A DNA stretch of 47,247 nucleotides, taken from contig JBAXVX010000033.1 in NCBI GenBank assembly GCA_037128705.1, positions 1-47,247 of the forward strand. The letters run 5' to 3'. The notes beneath the pieces were generated by a model. The model did not search any database. It was not told where the DNA came from and saw only the letters and a program-made list of their open reading frames with translations. The position numbers and the translations under genes were made by a program. This DNA is from CAIVAT01 sp037128705. GTDB taxonomy: Bacteria > Bacteroidota > Bacteroidia > Bacteroidales > FEN-979. Positions 1-7,806 of the stretch are shown here, piece after piece. Within the stretch, counting starts at the first letter, position 1. Every line of letters starts with the position of its first letter.

Positions 1-26
1 AAGGCAAAACGACATCAACCGATATT

Positions 27-920
27 ATGAATTCAATTTACCAAAGTAGAAATAATAAGTTGGATGAGTCATTCAATCTCCAGGAAACCCGAAACTACGG
101 ATTATCCATTCTCTTCAACGAGTCGAACTTTGCATATTGCATCCTCGATTTCAAACGGAACAAATATCTCGGGGTCCTTCACCTGTTGCGAAATGAGGTG
201 AAGCCGCAACATGCTTTGCCCATGGTGAAACCGCCTTTCGATGAATTTTTGAAGGGGGTGATTCATGCCATGCCCTGGCTCAAGAACCCATATAAATCGA
301 TCAAGGTGGCCTACGAGGGAAGGAAGTGCACCCTGATCCCCGCCCAACTTTTCGATTCCGCTGAAAAGGAGAATTATTTAAAGCTCAGTTTCCCGAAACA
401 GGAGGAGGAGCAAACTTTTTCCGATCATCTGATGCCACTGGATTCACACCAGGTATTCTCCATCCCGGTATCCATGCTGAATGCCGTCAGGGGCCAGTAT
501 CCGAATATCAAGATTGTGCATTTTTCAAGTGTGCTCATCGAAAGCATCTGGATCAACTATAAAAACAGGATCAACTCGAACAGGGTGTTCATCCATATCA
601 GGGAAAAGCTGTTCGACCTGATGATCTTCGACGGCCGCCAGATGAGTTATTTCAATACGTTCCCATTTCAGAATTCCGAAGATGTGGTCTATTACCTCAT
701 CTTTGTACTTGAACAGCTCAACCTGAACCCGGAGCATATTCCACTTGTTCTGCTGGGGAATGTAGAGAAGGGTTCCGGGTTATTTGAACTTTTGGCCAAG
801 TATGTCCGCCATGTTGAATTTGGCCGGCGGAATGAATCCTTTAAATACAGTTATATCCTGAACCAGTTATCACCGCAGGCCTATTATCCCCTTCTGAATT
901 TTTTCTCATGCGGATTATAA
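27..920 (+). CDS. DUF3822 family protein
   Basis: A 297-residue soluble protein with no signal peptide or membrane segment. I recognise it as the DUF3822 family, which in Bacteroidota lies directly upstream of rsmD, as it does here. From memory, a structure of a family member has an actin-like ATPase fold. That would fit the beta-rich segments around residues 180-205 (HIREKLFDLMIF, then a GRQMSYFNTFPF stretch). The molecular function is not known. Its last 13 bases overlap the start of rsmD, so the two are probably translated together. The start at 27 is the first ATG and leaves a full-length product; anything upstream lies outside the window. Confidence 0.85.
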   Translation: MNSIYQSRNNKLDESFNLQETRNYGLSILFNESNFAYCILDFKRNKYLGVLHLLRNEVKPQHALPMVKPPFDEFLKGVIHAMPWLKNPYKSIKVAYEGRKCTLIPAQLFDSAEKENYLKLSFPKQEEEQTFSDHLMPLDSHQVFSIPVSMLNAVRGQYPNIKIVHFSSVLIESIWINYKNRINSNRVFIHIREKLFDLMIFDGRQMSYFNTFPFQNSEDVVYYLIFVLEQLNLNPEHIPLVLLGNVEKGSGLFELLAKYVRHVEFGRRNESFKYSYILNQLSPQAYYPLLNFFSCGL

Positions 921-1450
921 GCGGCATATACAGGGGCCGGCGATTGCAGCCCCCGGCAAATCTGCCGGTAAGGCCCACCACCGATTTTGCCAAGGAGGGT
1001 TTGTTCAATGTTTTGAGCAACCTGGTTGATTTTGAAGCACTCAAGGTGCTCGATCTTTTCACCGGGACAGGCAGCATTGCCTTTGAATTCCTTTCACGCG
1101 GGGCCATTGAAGTAACTGCAGTGGATGCAAATCACCAATGCATCAGTTTTATCAAGAAAACAGCAGAAACCTTCGGGGCCAAAAATATTCAGGCAGTTAA
1201 ATCTAACAGCTTCGTTTTCATCAAACGGATGTGGACGGAATATGACCTGATTTTTGCCGATCCCCCTTACGATCTCGAAGGGATAGAGTCGATACCTGAT
1301 CTGATCTTTGATTCAAAATTGCTGGCTGCGAAGGGCATGCTCATCCTGGAACATTCTGTCCGCTACCGCTTTGAGCAGCACCCACATTTTTTCCAGCACC
1401 GGAATTATGGAAGTGTGAATTTTACCTTATTTACGAGAAACAACGTGTGA
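908..1450 (+). CDS. rsmD: 16S rRNA (guanine(966)-N(2))-methyltransferase RsmD
   Basis: This enzyme methylates N2 of G966 in 16S rRNA of the small subunit, using S-adenosylmethionine. The 180-residue length is normal for the family. The N-terminal MRIISGIYRGRRL and RPTTDFAKEGLFNVL signatures are present, the SAM-binding loop DLFTGTG is at residues 49-55, and the catalytic DPPY motif of amino-methyltransferases is at 118-121. It overlaps the upstream DUF3822 gene by 13 bases. The stop codon is followed within a few bases by a short TCGTCAT tandem repeat. Confidence 0.95.
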   Translation: MRIISGIYRGRRLQPPANLPVRPTTDFAKEGLFNVLSNLVDFEALKVLDLFTGTGSIAFEFLSRGAIEVTAVDANHQCISFIKKTAETFGAKNIQAVKSNSFVFIKRMWTEYDLIFADPPYDLEGIESIPDLIFDSKLLAAKGMLILEHSVRYRFEQHPHFFQHRNYGSVNFTLFTRNNV

Positions 1451-1455
1451 CATTT

Positions 1456-1485
1456 AATTCGTCATTCGTCACTCGTCATTCATCA
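1456..1485. repeat. short tandem repeat, 7-bp unit TCGTCAT
   Basis: Four degenerate copies of a 7-bp unit close to TCGTCAT fill the gap between the convergent rsmD and DUF2795 genes. This is one of the short-period repeat tracts found at many gene boundaries in the window. Confidence 0.75.
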
Positions 1486-1704
1486 ATATTCATCTTCATG
1501 AAAGAAGAAATCGTCTTTGGTAGGATAATCGGGCCAGATATCTTCAATACGTTCGTAAGACTCACCTTCGTCTTCGATCTCTCTCAGATTTTCAATTACT
1601 TCCTGCGGCGCGCCTGATCGGATTGCCCAATCGACCAGCTCCTCCTTGGTGGCAGGCCAGGGGGCATCTTCCAGTTTTGAGGCCAATTCGAGTGTCCAAT
1701 ACAT
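1483..1704 (-). CDS. DUF2795 domain protein
   Basis: A 73-residue acidic cytoplasmic protein. The segment DAPWPATKEELVDWAIRSGA followed by PQEVIENL matches the DUF2795 family, which is small and conserved with one copy in most Bacteroidota. The very acidic C-terminus (PTKDDFFFHEDEY) is also typical. The function is unknown. It appears to be a single-gene unit, with a TACTTTTG promoter element about 26 bases upstream of the ATG. Its 3' end touches the tandem repeat behind the convergent rsmD. Confidence 0.8.
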   Translation of the reverse strand: MYWTLELASKLEDAPWPATKEELVDWAIRSGAPQEVIENLREIEDEGESYERIEDIWPDYPTKDDFFFHEDEY

Positions 1705-1729
1705 TGAGTTGTTCTTTTGGAGTTTTTTG

Positions 1730-1737
1730 CAAAAGTA
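1730..1737 (-). promoter_or_regulatory. -7 promoter box TACTTTTG for the DUF2795 gene
   Basis: On the minus strand this reads TACTTTTG, an exact match to the Bacteroidota -7 element TAnnTTTG, 25 bases ahead of the DUF2795 start codon. A TTG that could be the -33 element lies 21 bases further upstream, at the long end of the usual spacing. Confidence 0.5.
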
Positions 1738-1764
1738 TAAAAAAAAAAATCAGAAAGTCAAGAC

Positions 1765-2325
1765 TTATTTTTTTGGCAGCCAGGGCGATTCAATCGCACC
1801 GAAATCTTTTCCTGTTTTTCTTGCCAAAACGAACAGGTAATCCGACAAACGATTCAGAAAGCGAATTATTATATCATCGACGGGGTTGGTTGAATTTAAC
1901 CTGATCAACGACCGTTCAGCACGCCGGCAAATGGTACGGGCAATGTGGCAGTAGGAAACCAAAGGGTGGCCTCCCGGAAGAATGAAATTGTTTAATGGGG
2001 GAAGTTCTTCATTCATGGCATCTATTTCGTGCTCCAGGATGGTGATATCCTCCTCGGCAAGGGAGGGTAATTCCCTTGTTTCAACCGCCGGATCCCGGGC
2101 AACCAGGGCCTCTGCAACAAAAAGCCGTTCCTGGATGCGGATCAGTATCATGTGATAATGGGGACTGATCTCCTGGTCGCGGATCAAACCAATGAATGAA
2201 TTCAGTTCATCCAGATTCCCGTATGCCTCAACCCTTTCATGGCTTTTGAGGACACGGGTGCCTCCCAAAAGTGAAGTTTCACCCTTGTCCCCGCCCTTGG
2301 TGTATATTTTGAAATTTTCCGGCAT
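1765..2325 (-). CDS. cob(I)yrinic acid a,c-diamide adenosyltransferase (PduO type)
   Basis: Transfers the adenosyl group of ATP to reduced corrinoid, giving adenosylcobalamin for B12-dependent enzymes. The N-terminal KIYTKGGDKGETSLLGG is the ATP-binding signature of the PduO/MMAB class. The C-terminal half carries the RRAERSL and NRLSDYLFVLAR motifs. I place the start at the ATG at 2325 (MPENFKIY), because the eight codons before it are encoded by sequence running into a tandem repeat and do not resemble the family. PEP carboxykinase lies upstream on the same strand across that repeat. Length (186 residues) is normal. Confidence 0.92.
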   Translation of the reverse strand: MPENFKIYTKGGDKGETSLLGGTRVLKSHERVEAYGNLDELNSFIGLIRDQEISPHYHMILIRIQERLFVAEALVARDPAVETRELPSLAEEDITILEHEIDAMNEELPPLNNFILPGGHPLVSYCHIARTICRRAERSLIRLNSTNPVDDIIIRFLNRLSDYLFVLARKTGKDFGAIESPWLPKK

Positions 2326-2330
2326 ATTAA

Positions 2331-2447
2331 AAAGGTGACAAGGTGACAAGGTGAGAAGTGAGAAGTGAAAAGTGAAAAGTATCCCGTTCCCCTGTTACCC
2401 TGTTACCTTGTTACCTTGTTACCTTGTTACCTTGTTACCCTGTTACT
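2331..2447. repeat. two-armed tandem repeat (GGTGACAA and TTACCTTG units)
   Basis: The left arm (2331-2380) repeats units like GGTGACAA and then AGTGAAA. The right arm (about 2390-2447) holds seven copies of an 8-bp unit near CCTTGTTA. The right arm read backwards (GGTAACAA) resembles the left arm, so the RNA could fold into a long imperfect hairpin. The TAA stop of the PEP carboxykinase gene (2443-2445) lies inside the last repeat unit. There are no unique spacers, so this is not a CRISPR array. Confidence 0.85.
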
Positions 2448-4233
2448 TTTCTAACCGTTCTTTCAGTTTCTCGTACTGTTCTGCCATCTCTTTCGGCAGC
2501 CTGTCGCCAAACTGCTTCTGGTGCTCGGCAATGAGTTCGCATTCATCGAGCCATTCTTTCTTGTCCACCTTGAGAATATCGCCCATTTTATCGGCAACGC
2601 CGGTGAGCCCGCTGATGTCGATGGATCCCTTGTCCGGAACAAAGCCGATCGGGGTCTCCACCGCGCTTCCTGTTCCTTCAACACGTTCAAAGATCCATTT
2701 CAGCACACGGATGTTGTCACCATAACCCGGCCAGAGGAATTTTCCCTCAGGGCTTTTCCTGAACCAGTTGACATTAAAGATTTTAGGCAGTTTGTTTTTG
2801 TCAGGTGCATTTTGGCCGATCTTCACCCAATGTCCGAAGTAATCACCCATATGATAACCACAGAACGGAAGCATGGCAAACGGATCGCGGCGCACACCGG
2901 CTTTCAGTCCGATAGCGGCTGCCGTAACCTCCGATCCCACGATCGATCCCATGAATACGCCATGGTTCCAGTCAAATGCCTCGTAAACCAAAGGAACGGT
3001 CCCGGGACGGCGTCCGCCGAATAAAAATGCGGAGATGGGCACCCCCTTCGGATTTTCCCAGTCCTTGTCAATCACCGGGCACTGGTAGGCTGGTGCTGTG
3101 AACCGTGCATTCGGATGCGCTGCAGGCTTACCATTTTCCTTGTTGTAAATTTCATTGGTCCAGGTAATGGTCCCTTCGGGGATATCCGATCCGATCCCTT
3201 CCCACCAGATGTCACCGTCGGGGGTAAGGCCCGTATTGGTAAAGATTGAATTGGACTTGCAGGATAACATGGCGTTGGGATTGGTTTCCATGGAGGTAAA
3301 AGGAGCAACGCCAAAGAAACCGGCTTCAGGATTGATGGCATAAAGGCGTCCATCTTCGCCGAATTTCATCCAGGCAATGTCATCGCCAACGGTTTCAACC
3401 TTCCATCCTGGGATATTTGGTATAAGCATCGCGAGATTCGTCTTTCCGCATGCGCTTGGAAATGCAGCAGCAACATAGCGTTTCACACCCTGGGGATTTG
3501 TAATTCCCATGATCAGCATATGTTCAGCAAGCCATCCTTCGCGGTGGGCCATGTTGGAGGCAATGCGCAAGGCAAAGCATTTCTTTCCAAGCAGGGCATT
3601 TCCGCCGTAACCACTTCCAAACGACCATGTTTCATTGGTGTCGGGAAAATGTGAAATGTATTTCTTTTCAATGGGTGCACAGGGCCATTTTACATCTTTT
3701 TGCCCGGGCGACAAGGGTGCTCCGACGGAGTGGATACATGGAACGAAATCACCATCGCCAAGCAGGTCGAGAACGGCGCTGCCCATGCGGGTCATGATGC
3801 GCATATTGACCACCACGTAAGGGGAGTCGGTCAACTGAATGCCGATGTGGGCGATTTTTGACCCAAGCGGACCCATGCTGAATGGGATCACGTACATGGT
3901 GCGGCCTTTCATACTGCCCCGGTATTCCTCAGTGAGAATTTTTTTCATCTCGGCAGGAGCCATCCAGTTGTTTGTAGGTCCTGCATTTTCCTGTTTTGCA
4001 GAACAGATGAAGGTGCGGTTTTCAACGCGGGCCACATCACTCGGGTCGCTCTGGAAATAATAACTTGAGGGACGCTTTGCTTCATTCAGCTTTACCGCCA
4101 TGCCTGTTTTAACCATCATGTCAAGCAACTTCTGATTTTCTTCCGCTGAACCGTCACACCAATGAATGGATTCGGGCTGGCAAAGGTCTGACCATTCCTT
4201 AACCCATTTTTCAACTTTACTACTGATTTTCAT
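2443..4233 (-). CDS. pckG: phosphoenolpyruvate carboxykinase (GTP)
   Basis: Interconverts oxaloacetate plus GTP with phosphoenolpyruvate, CO2 and GDP, the entry step of gluconeogenesis; in anaerobes it often runs in the CO2-fixing direction. The 596-residue length fits the GTP-dependent class. Visible motifs are the PEPCK P-loop FPSACGKTNLAM (residues 258-269), YGGNALLGKKC (209-219) and GDDIAWMKF (283-291), plus the SDPSDVARVE arginine segment near residue 65. It is preceded by a good TTG-N17-TATATTTG promoter about 55 bases upstream and followed by a repeat tract that contains its stop codon. Confidence 0.97.
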   Translation of the reverse strand: MKISSKVEKWVKEWSDLCQPESIHWCDGSAEENQKLLDMMVKTGMAVKLNEAKRPSSYYFQSDPSDVARVENRTFICSAKQENAGPTNNWMAPAEMKKILTEEYRGSMKGRTMYVIPFSMGPLGSKIAHIGIQLTDSPYVVVNMRIMTRMGSAVLDLLGDGDFVPCIHSVGAPLSPGQKDVKWPCAPIEKKYISHFPDTNETWSFGSGYGGNALLGKKCFALRIASNMAHREGWLAEHMLIMGITNPQGVKRYVAAAFPSACGKTNLAMLIPNIPGWKVETVGDDIAWMKFGEDGRLYAINPEAGFFGVAPFTSMETNPNAMLSCKSNSIFTNTGLTPDGDIWWEGIGSDIPEGTITWTNEIYNKENGKPAAHPNARFTAPAYQCPVIDKDWENPKGVPISAFLFGGRRPGTVPLVYEAFDWNHGVFMGSIVGSEVTAAAIGLKAGVRRDPFAMLPFCGYHMGDYFGHWVKIGQNAPDKNKLPKIFNVNWFRKSPEGKFLWPGYGDNIRVLKWIFERVEGTGSAVETPIGFVPDKGSIDISGLTGVADKMGDILKVDKKEWLDECELIAEHQKQFGDRLPKEMAEQYEKLKERLEK

Positions 4234-4285
4234 ATCGTTTGATTTAATTGTTTTTAGATCTCTTGAAAAGTTAAAAGTAAAAAAT

Positions 4286-4313
4286 CAAATATAACCCAAT
4301 TCGTTAAATTCAA
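4286..4313 (-). promoter_or_regulatory. promoter of pckG (TTG-N17-TATATTTG)
   Basis: On the minus strand a TTG at 4313-4311 is followed after 17 bases by TATATTTG (4293-4286), an exact match to the Bacteroidota sigma-A consensus TAnnTTTG. The predicted transcript start is about 45 bases upstream of the ATG. Confidence 0.65.
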
Positions 4314-4372
4314 TTCTATCACTTAACGTAAAATTTCACGTAAGATTACATCCACGGGCAAACGTACGTTGA

Positions 4373-5575
4373 TTATTTTAGCTCTCCCAGCGCAACTTTT
4401 ATCCTTCTTGCTGCTTCGGTAAGCTTATCCGTGCCGGTAGCATAGGAAAAACGGAGGCAGTTCGGATCGCCGAAGGCATCGCCGGGAACAAGGGCAACAA
4501 ACACTTTATTAAGCAGGTACATGCAAAGATCATTGGCATTTTTGATGGTGATGGTCCCATCCGATTTCCCAAAATACCAGGAGATGTCGGGAAAGATATA
4601 AAACGCACCATCGGGGTGGTTGAGTTTTATCCCCGGGATCTCGGCCAGAAGCTGTAACATGAGGTCGCGGCGCTCACGGAAGGCCTTTTGCATGATCGCC
4701 ATGTCGTTGGTGCTGGAAGGCTCTGTAATAAATGCCATCAGGGCTGCGCGCTGTGCGATGGAGGAGGCCCCCGAAGTGAACTGACCCTGGAGTTTGTCAC
4801 AGGCTTTCGCGATGGCAAGCGGGGCGGCGATGAACCCGATTCTCCAGCCGGTCATGGCATATCCTTTCGAAACGCCGTTGATCAGGACAACCCTGTCCTT
4901 GATATAATCAAACTGGCAGATGCTTTCGTGCTTCCCGACGAAATTAATATGTTCGTATATCTCATCGGCAATGATGGTGATTTCAGGATATTTAAAGATC
5001 ACTTCCGCGATCCCTTTCAGCTCCTCACGGGTATAGACCGAACCGGTCGGATTACACGGAGAGCTGTAAATGAGCAACCTGGTTTTGGGAGTAATGGCCG
5101 CCTCCAGTTGCTGCGGGGTCACTTTAAAATTATTTTCAATGGATGCCGGAATGAAAACCGCTTTGCCTTCGGCCACCTTGATGATCTCTTTATAGGAGAC
5201 CCAGTAGGGTGCCGGGACGAGCACTTCATCACCTGGATTGATAAGGCTAAGCATCACATTGGCAATGGATTGCTTGGCTCCGGTTGACACGACAATTTGA
5301 TTGGGGTCGTAATCGAGATTGTTGTCGCGCTTCAGTTTAACACAGATGGCCTTTCGCAAATCTTCATACCCGGCCACCGGTGAATAAAAGGTAAAATTCT
5401 GGTCGATGCCTGCCTTTGCTGCATTTTTGATGTAGTCGGGGGTGAAAAAATCGGGCTCCCCAAGACTGAGATTGATCACATCATGACCTTCAGCTTTGAG
5501 TTCGCGGCTCTTACGCGACATGGCCAGGGTTTCACTTTCGGCCAGATACTGGATTCTGTTAGCGAGTATTGTCAT
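4373..5575 (-). CDS. pyridoxal phosphate-dependent aminotransferase, aspartate aminotransferase type
   Basis: A class I (fold type I) aminotransferase of 400 residues, most like the aspartate aminotransferases of subgroup I-gamma, which move amino groups between aspartate and 2-oxoglutarate. Motifs seen: SLGEPDF (37-43), SPCNPTG (172-178), DEIYE (204-208) with the cofactor-binding aspartate, the Schiff-base lysine K237 in NGVSKGYAMTGWR, and the C-terminal LRFSYATG with the substrate arginine. Exact substrate range cannot be read from sequence. It is a single gene with its own promoter (5611-5639). Confidence 0.9.
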   Translation of the reverse strand: MTILANRIQYLAESETLAMSRKSRELKAEGHDVINLSLGEPDFFTPDYIKNAAKAGIDQNFTFYSPVAGYEDLRKAICVKLKRDNNLDYDPNQIVVSTGAKQSIANVMLSLINPGDEVLVPAPYWVSYKEIIKVAEGKAVFIPASIENNFKVTPQQLEAAITPKTRLLIYSSPCNPTGSVYTREELKGIAEVIFKYPEITIIADEIYEHINFVGKHESICQFDYIKDRVVLINGVSKGYAMTGWRIGFIAAPLAIAKACDKLQGQFTSGASSIAQRAALMAFITEPSSTNDMAIMQKAFRERRDLMLQLLAEIPGIKLNHPDGAFYIFPDISWYFGKSDGTITIKNANDLCMYLLNKVFVALVPGDAFGDPNCLRFSYATGTDKLTEAARRIKVALGELK

Positions 5576-5610
5576 AAGATAGTGAGAATGAAGTTTTTGA
5601 CAAAAAAGAA

Positions 5611-5639
5611 CAAATTTAAAAAAAATAACCGAACACCAA
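5611..5639 (-). promoter_or_regulatory. promoter of the aminotransferase gene (TTG-N18-TAAATTTG)
   Basis: Minus-strand TTG (5639-5637), an 18-base spacer, then TAAATTTG (5618-5611), matching the Bacteroidota -33/-7 pattern. The -7 box ends 35 bases before the ATG. Confidence 0.6.
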
Positions 5640-5656
5640 GTCTGAATTCAAAAAAA

Positions 5657-5739
5657 AGTAATGGAGTGATGAAGTAATGAAGTAATGTACTTTATTACTT
5701 CGTTACCCTGTTACCCTGTCACCCTGTTACCCTGTTACC
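5657..5739. repeat. two-armed tandem repeat (AGTAATGA and TTACCCTG units)
   Basis: The left arm has units near AGTAATGA (5657-5687). The right arm has five units near TTACCCTG (5701-5739). GAAGTAATG and its near-complement TTATTACTTC face each other at the centre, so the tract can fold back. It lies between the divergent aminotransferase and 179-residue membrane protein genes, and ends about 12 bases before the latter's promoter box. Confidence 0.8.
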
Positions 5740-5751
5740 AAAAATTAATGG

Positions 5752-5759
5752 TACTTTTG
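5752..5759 (+). promoter_or_regulatory. -7 promoter box TACTTTTG
   Basis: TACTTTTG matches TAnnTTTG and lies 16 bases before the ATG at 5776. No clear TTG is found at the -33 distance, where the tandem repeat ends. The same octamer precedes the DUF2795 and response-regulator genes. Confidence 0.45.
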
Positions 5760-5775
5760 TCATAAAACACCCCCT

Positions 5776-6315
5776 ATGCATCCACCCTTCGTTAATCCCC
5801 CTCTTTTCCACCTTCTTGGCGGCATCATCCGGTTCCTGCTGCTTTTCAGCGGCGCTTTTTTTCTTCTCTGGTATTATCTCAGGGAAACCAGGAAGCCTGT
5901 ACCTTCCGGAATGAGCAATGACGATAAAAAGGTCATCCTTCCCTTGCGCCTGCAGGCCTATGAGCGGTTTGTGCTGTTCCTCGAACGGATACAACCCTCC
6001 AACCTCGTAGTGAGGATCAACAGCGGGGAGCTTACCTCTTTGCAATTGCAGTCATTGCTTGTCCGAACCATCCGCGAAGAATTTGAATACAACCTGTCGC
6101 AGCAGCTGTATGTTTCCCAGCATTCCTGGGAACTGATCAGGAATGCCAAGGAGGAGACCATTGCGATGATCAACCAGGCTTCGGCCAATGTCGGAGAGCA
6201 GGCCCATTCTTCAGATCTTGTGAAGGGGATATTCGATATCGCCGTTTCAAAAGGAAAACTTCCCATCGACGTTGCCCTGGAAGAGATTAAACATGAACTG
6301 CAGAAATTGTTCTGA
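5776..6315 (+). CDS. conserved Bacteroidota membrane-anchored protein of unknown function
   Basis: A 179-residue protein with one N-terminal membrane helix (about residues 14-32, rich in Leu and Phe, then WYYL), followed by a charged cytoplasmic domain. The segment LPLRLQAYERFVLFLERIQPSNLVVRI is recognisable as part of a small family common in Bacteroidota, which I recall under a DUF79xx number (possibly DUF7935) but cannot confirm. The rest is helical and charged (LQSLLVRTIREEFEYNLSQQ). Function unknown. It is convergent with the beta-barrel gene, with 7 bases between the stop codons. Confidence 0.7.
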   Translation: MHPPFVNPPLFHLLGGIIRFLLLFSGAFFLLWYYLRETRKPVPSGMSNDDKKVILPLRLQAYERFVLFLERIQPSNLVVRINSGELTSLQLQSLLVRTIREEFEYNLSQQLYVSQHSWELIRNAKEETIAMINQASANVGEQAHSSDLVKGIFDIAVSKGKLPIDVALEEIKHELQKLF

Positions 6316-6322
6316 TGGCCGG

Positions 6323-6940
6323 TTATTTCCCGAAGCGGTAGGCCAGGGTCAATGCAGCTGAAGTATTGTTAAAACTGAATCCAAAATTGGAGTTTGTCCG
6401 GTCAGAGGTAACCGAACTTATCGTGGTTTTCGTTTTTCCGTATGCATAATAGATACCCGGGGTGATTTCAGCCCCGATGACCAGGTGGTCTGAAAAAGTA
6501 TAGTTGACACCCAGAACTACATCCACGCTTGGAGATAAACGCCAGTCTATGGTCTCATAATCATTGCCGATCGATGCCTGCTTCTGTTTTTGATAAAAAT
6601 AACTCATACCTGCCTCTAATCCCCAGATAAAATCGAGCTTTGCAATGACCGGGATCCGTTTTTCAAAGCCAATCATAAATCCGACCCCATAGTTAGAAGA
6701 CTTGATATCCAGGGAATCCTCCGGTTTGCCCCAGAGTGCGTTTTGCCCCATGTTCAAAGACAGCACGGAAAGCCTGAGCAACGTTTTTTCACCTCCGGTT
6801 TTATACTGGAGACCAAATGAGTTTAGGTTGCTGAATCTGATGCCAACCTGGTGGATGCGGAGTGATTTTTCCTGCTGGGCAAAGGCACCGAAAGAGACAA
6901 GAAAAAAGAAAAGTGCAAAGCAACTGACAGTTTTTTTCAT
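6323..6940 (-). CDS. outer membrane beta-barrel protein
   Basis: A 205-residue secreted protein with a clear signal peptide (a KK start, a hydrophobic stretch rich in Phe, and likely cleavage after AFA at residue 21). After it come alternating polar and hydrophobic strands rich in Gly, Tyr and Phe, such as GLQYKTGGEKTLLRLSVLSL and VDVVLGVNYTFSDHLVIGAE. The chain ends in LALAYRFGK, close to a barrel-closing terminal strand. This is the small porin-like barrel type common in Bacteroidota; its ligand is unknown. No operon partner is evident. Confidence 0.75.
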   Translation of the reverse strand: MKKTVSCFALFFFLVSFGAFAQQEKSLRIHQVGIRFSNLNSFGLQYKTGGEKTLLRLSVLSLNMGQNALWGKPEDSLDIKSSNYGVGFMIGFEKRIPVIAKLDFIWGLEAGMSYFYQKQKQASIGNDYETIDWRLSPSVDVVLGVNYTFSDHLVIGAEITPGIYYAYGKTKTTISSVTSDRTNSNFGFSFNNTSAALTLAYRFGK

Positions 6941-7040
6941 AGGGATTGGGGTTTAGTGATATTAGTTATTGTAGAAACGAAATAATCTTCATATTGTTTA
7001 GCGAGTGTGATAAATTTAACAAACCTTAACGCGCTGATGG

Positions 7041-7775
7041 TCAAATCTTCATCCTGTACCAGTATCTGTATCGTTCCCTGAACCCCATTTTTTCATAGAG
7101 TTTGTTTGCGGGGATATTGTTGACAAGGACCTGGAGATAGGCGGTTTCCGATCCCTGTTTTCTTCCCCATCGCAATATATTTTCAACAAGGAGGAAGCCC
7201 ACGCCGGTATTCCGGTAGGCAGCGTCAACAACAATATCAAAAAGGCCGAGATAGGATCCCTCTGCCACACCCAGGCCAACCCCGATCGTCTTATTTTCGC
7301 GGGTAAGGGATATGAGGCATTTCTTCAGCTTCAGCTGTTCCATTATTCCGACATAGGTAGGCTTTCGTTCCCATTCGAAATCATTCATCCGGATGAAATC
7401 ATCTATCCAGTGCGAATTCAATTCTGTATCGATCCTTATTTCCCTGATGGGGGCTGCTGAAATTGAAGATATGTCGAGCGATTGGAATGAAATGGTTGAA
7501 TGGAGCTGGTATCCTCGGCTTCCAAGGCGATGGTCGATATCTGATGGTTCAGCAATGGAGGTGACTTTAAAACAGGGAGGGATGTTCCGGGATTGATATA
7601 GGAATTCGCAGAAGTCGATTTTTTTCTCCGGGTCCAGGGTAGAGGGGTAAAGCAGATTCACTGAATTTGAGCGCTTGGTCACCCCGTTGGCAAAACGCAG
7701 GATCCAGCCATCGTACTGCATGGTTTGCAATGCCGGCCAGGCGTTGTTGCTGATCTCTTCGAAACGGCGAATCAT
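7041..7775 (-). CDS. GNAT family N-acetyltransferase
   Basis: An acetyl-CoA-dependent N-acetyltransferase of unknown substrate. The C-terminal half is a GNAT domain: VDAAYRNTGVGFLLVENIL (about residues 190-208) is motif A with the acetyl-CoA pyrophosphate loop RNTGVG, and NKLYEKMGF is motif B. The N-terminal half (WPALQTMQYDGWILRFANG) is found in a subset of these proteins. I choose the ATG at 7775; the four codons ahead of it (7787-7776) come from a short repeat at the boundary with alaS. It lies about 30 bases downstream of alaS on the same strand and is probably co-transcribed. Confidence 0.85.
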   Translation of the reverse strand: MIRRFEEISNNAWPALQTMQYDGWILRFANGVTKRSNSVNLLYPSTLDPEKKIDFCEFLYQSRNIPPCFKVTSIAEPSDIDHRLGSRGYQLHSTISFQSLDISSISAAPIREIRIDTELNSHWIDDFIRMNDFEWERKPTYVGIMEQLKLKKCLISLTRENKTIGVGLGVAEGSYLGLFDIVVDAAYRNTGVGFLLVENILRWGRKQGSETAYLQVLVNNIPANKLYEKMGFRERYRYWYRMKI

Positions 7776-7777
7776 AT

Positions 7778-7802
7778 TGAATGACAAATGACGAGTTACG
7801 GA
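7778..7802. repeat. short degenerate repeat between alaS and the GNAT gene
   Basis: GAATGACAAATGACGAGTTACG contains about three degenerate units near AATGAC, similar to the tract behind gldB. It fills the small gap between the two genes and extends the GNAT reading frame by four codons upstream of its likely start. Confidence 0.45.
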
Positions 7803-7806
7803 TTAT

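Noticed and set aside
2390..2447. Regular repeats resembling a CRISPR array
   Set aside because: The 8-bp units are directly adjacent with no unique spacers, and no cas gene is present. It is a simple tandem repeat.
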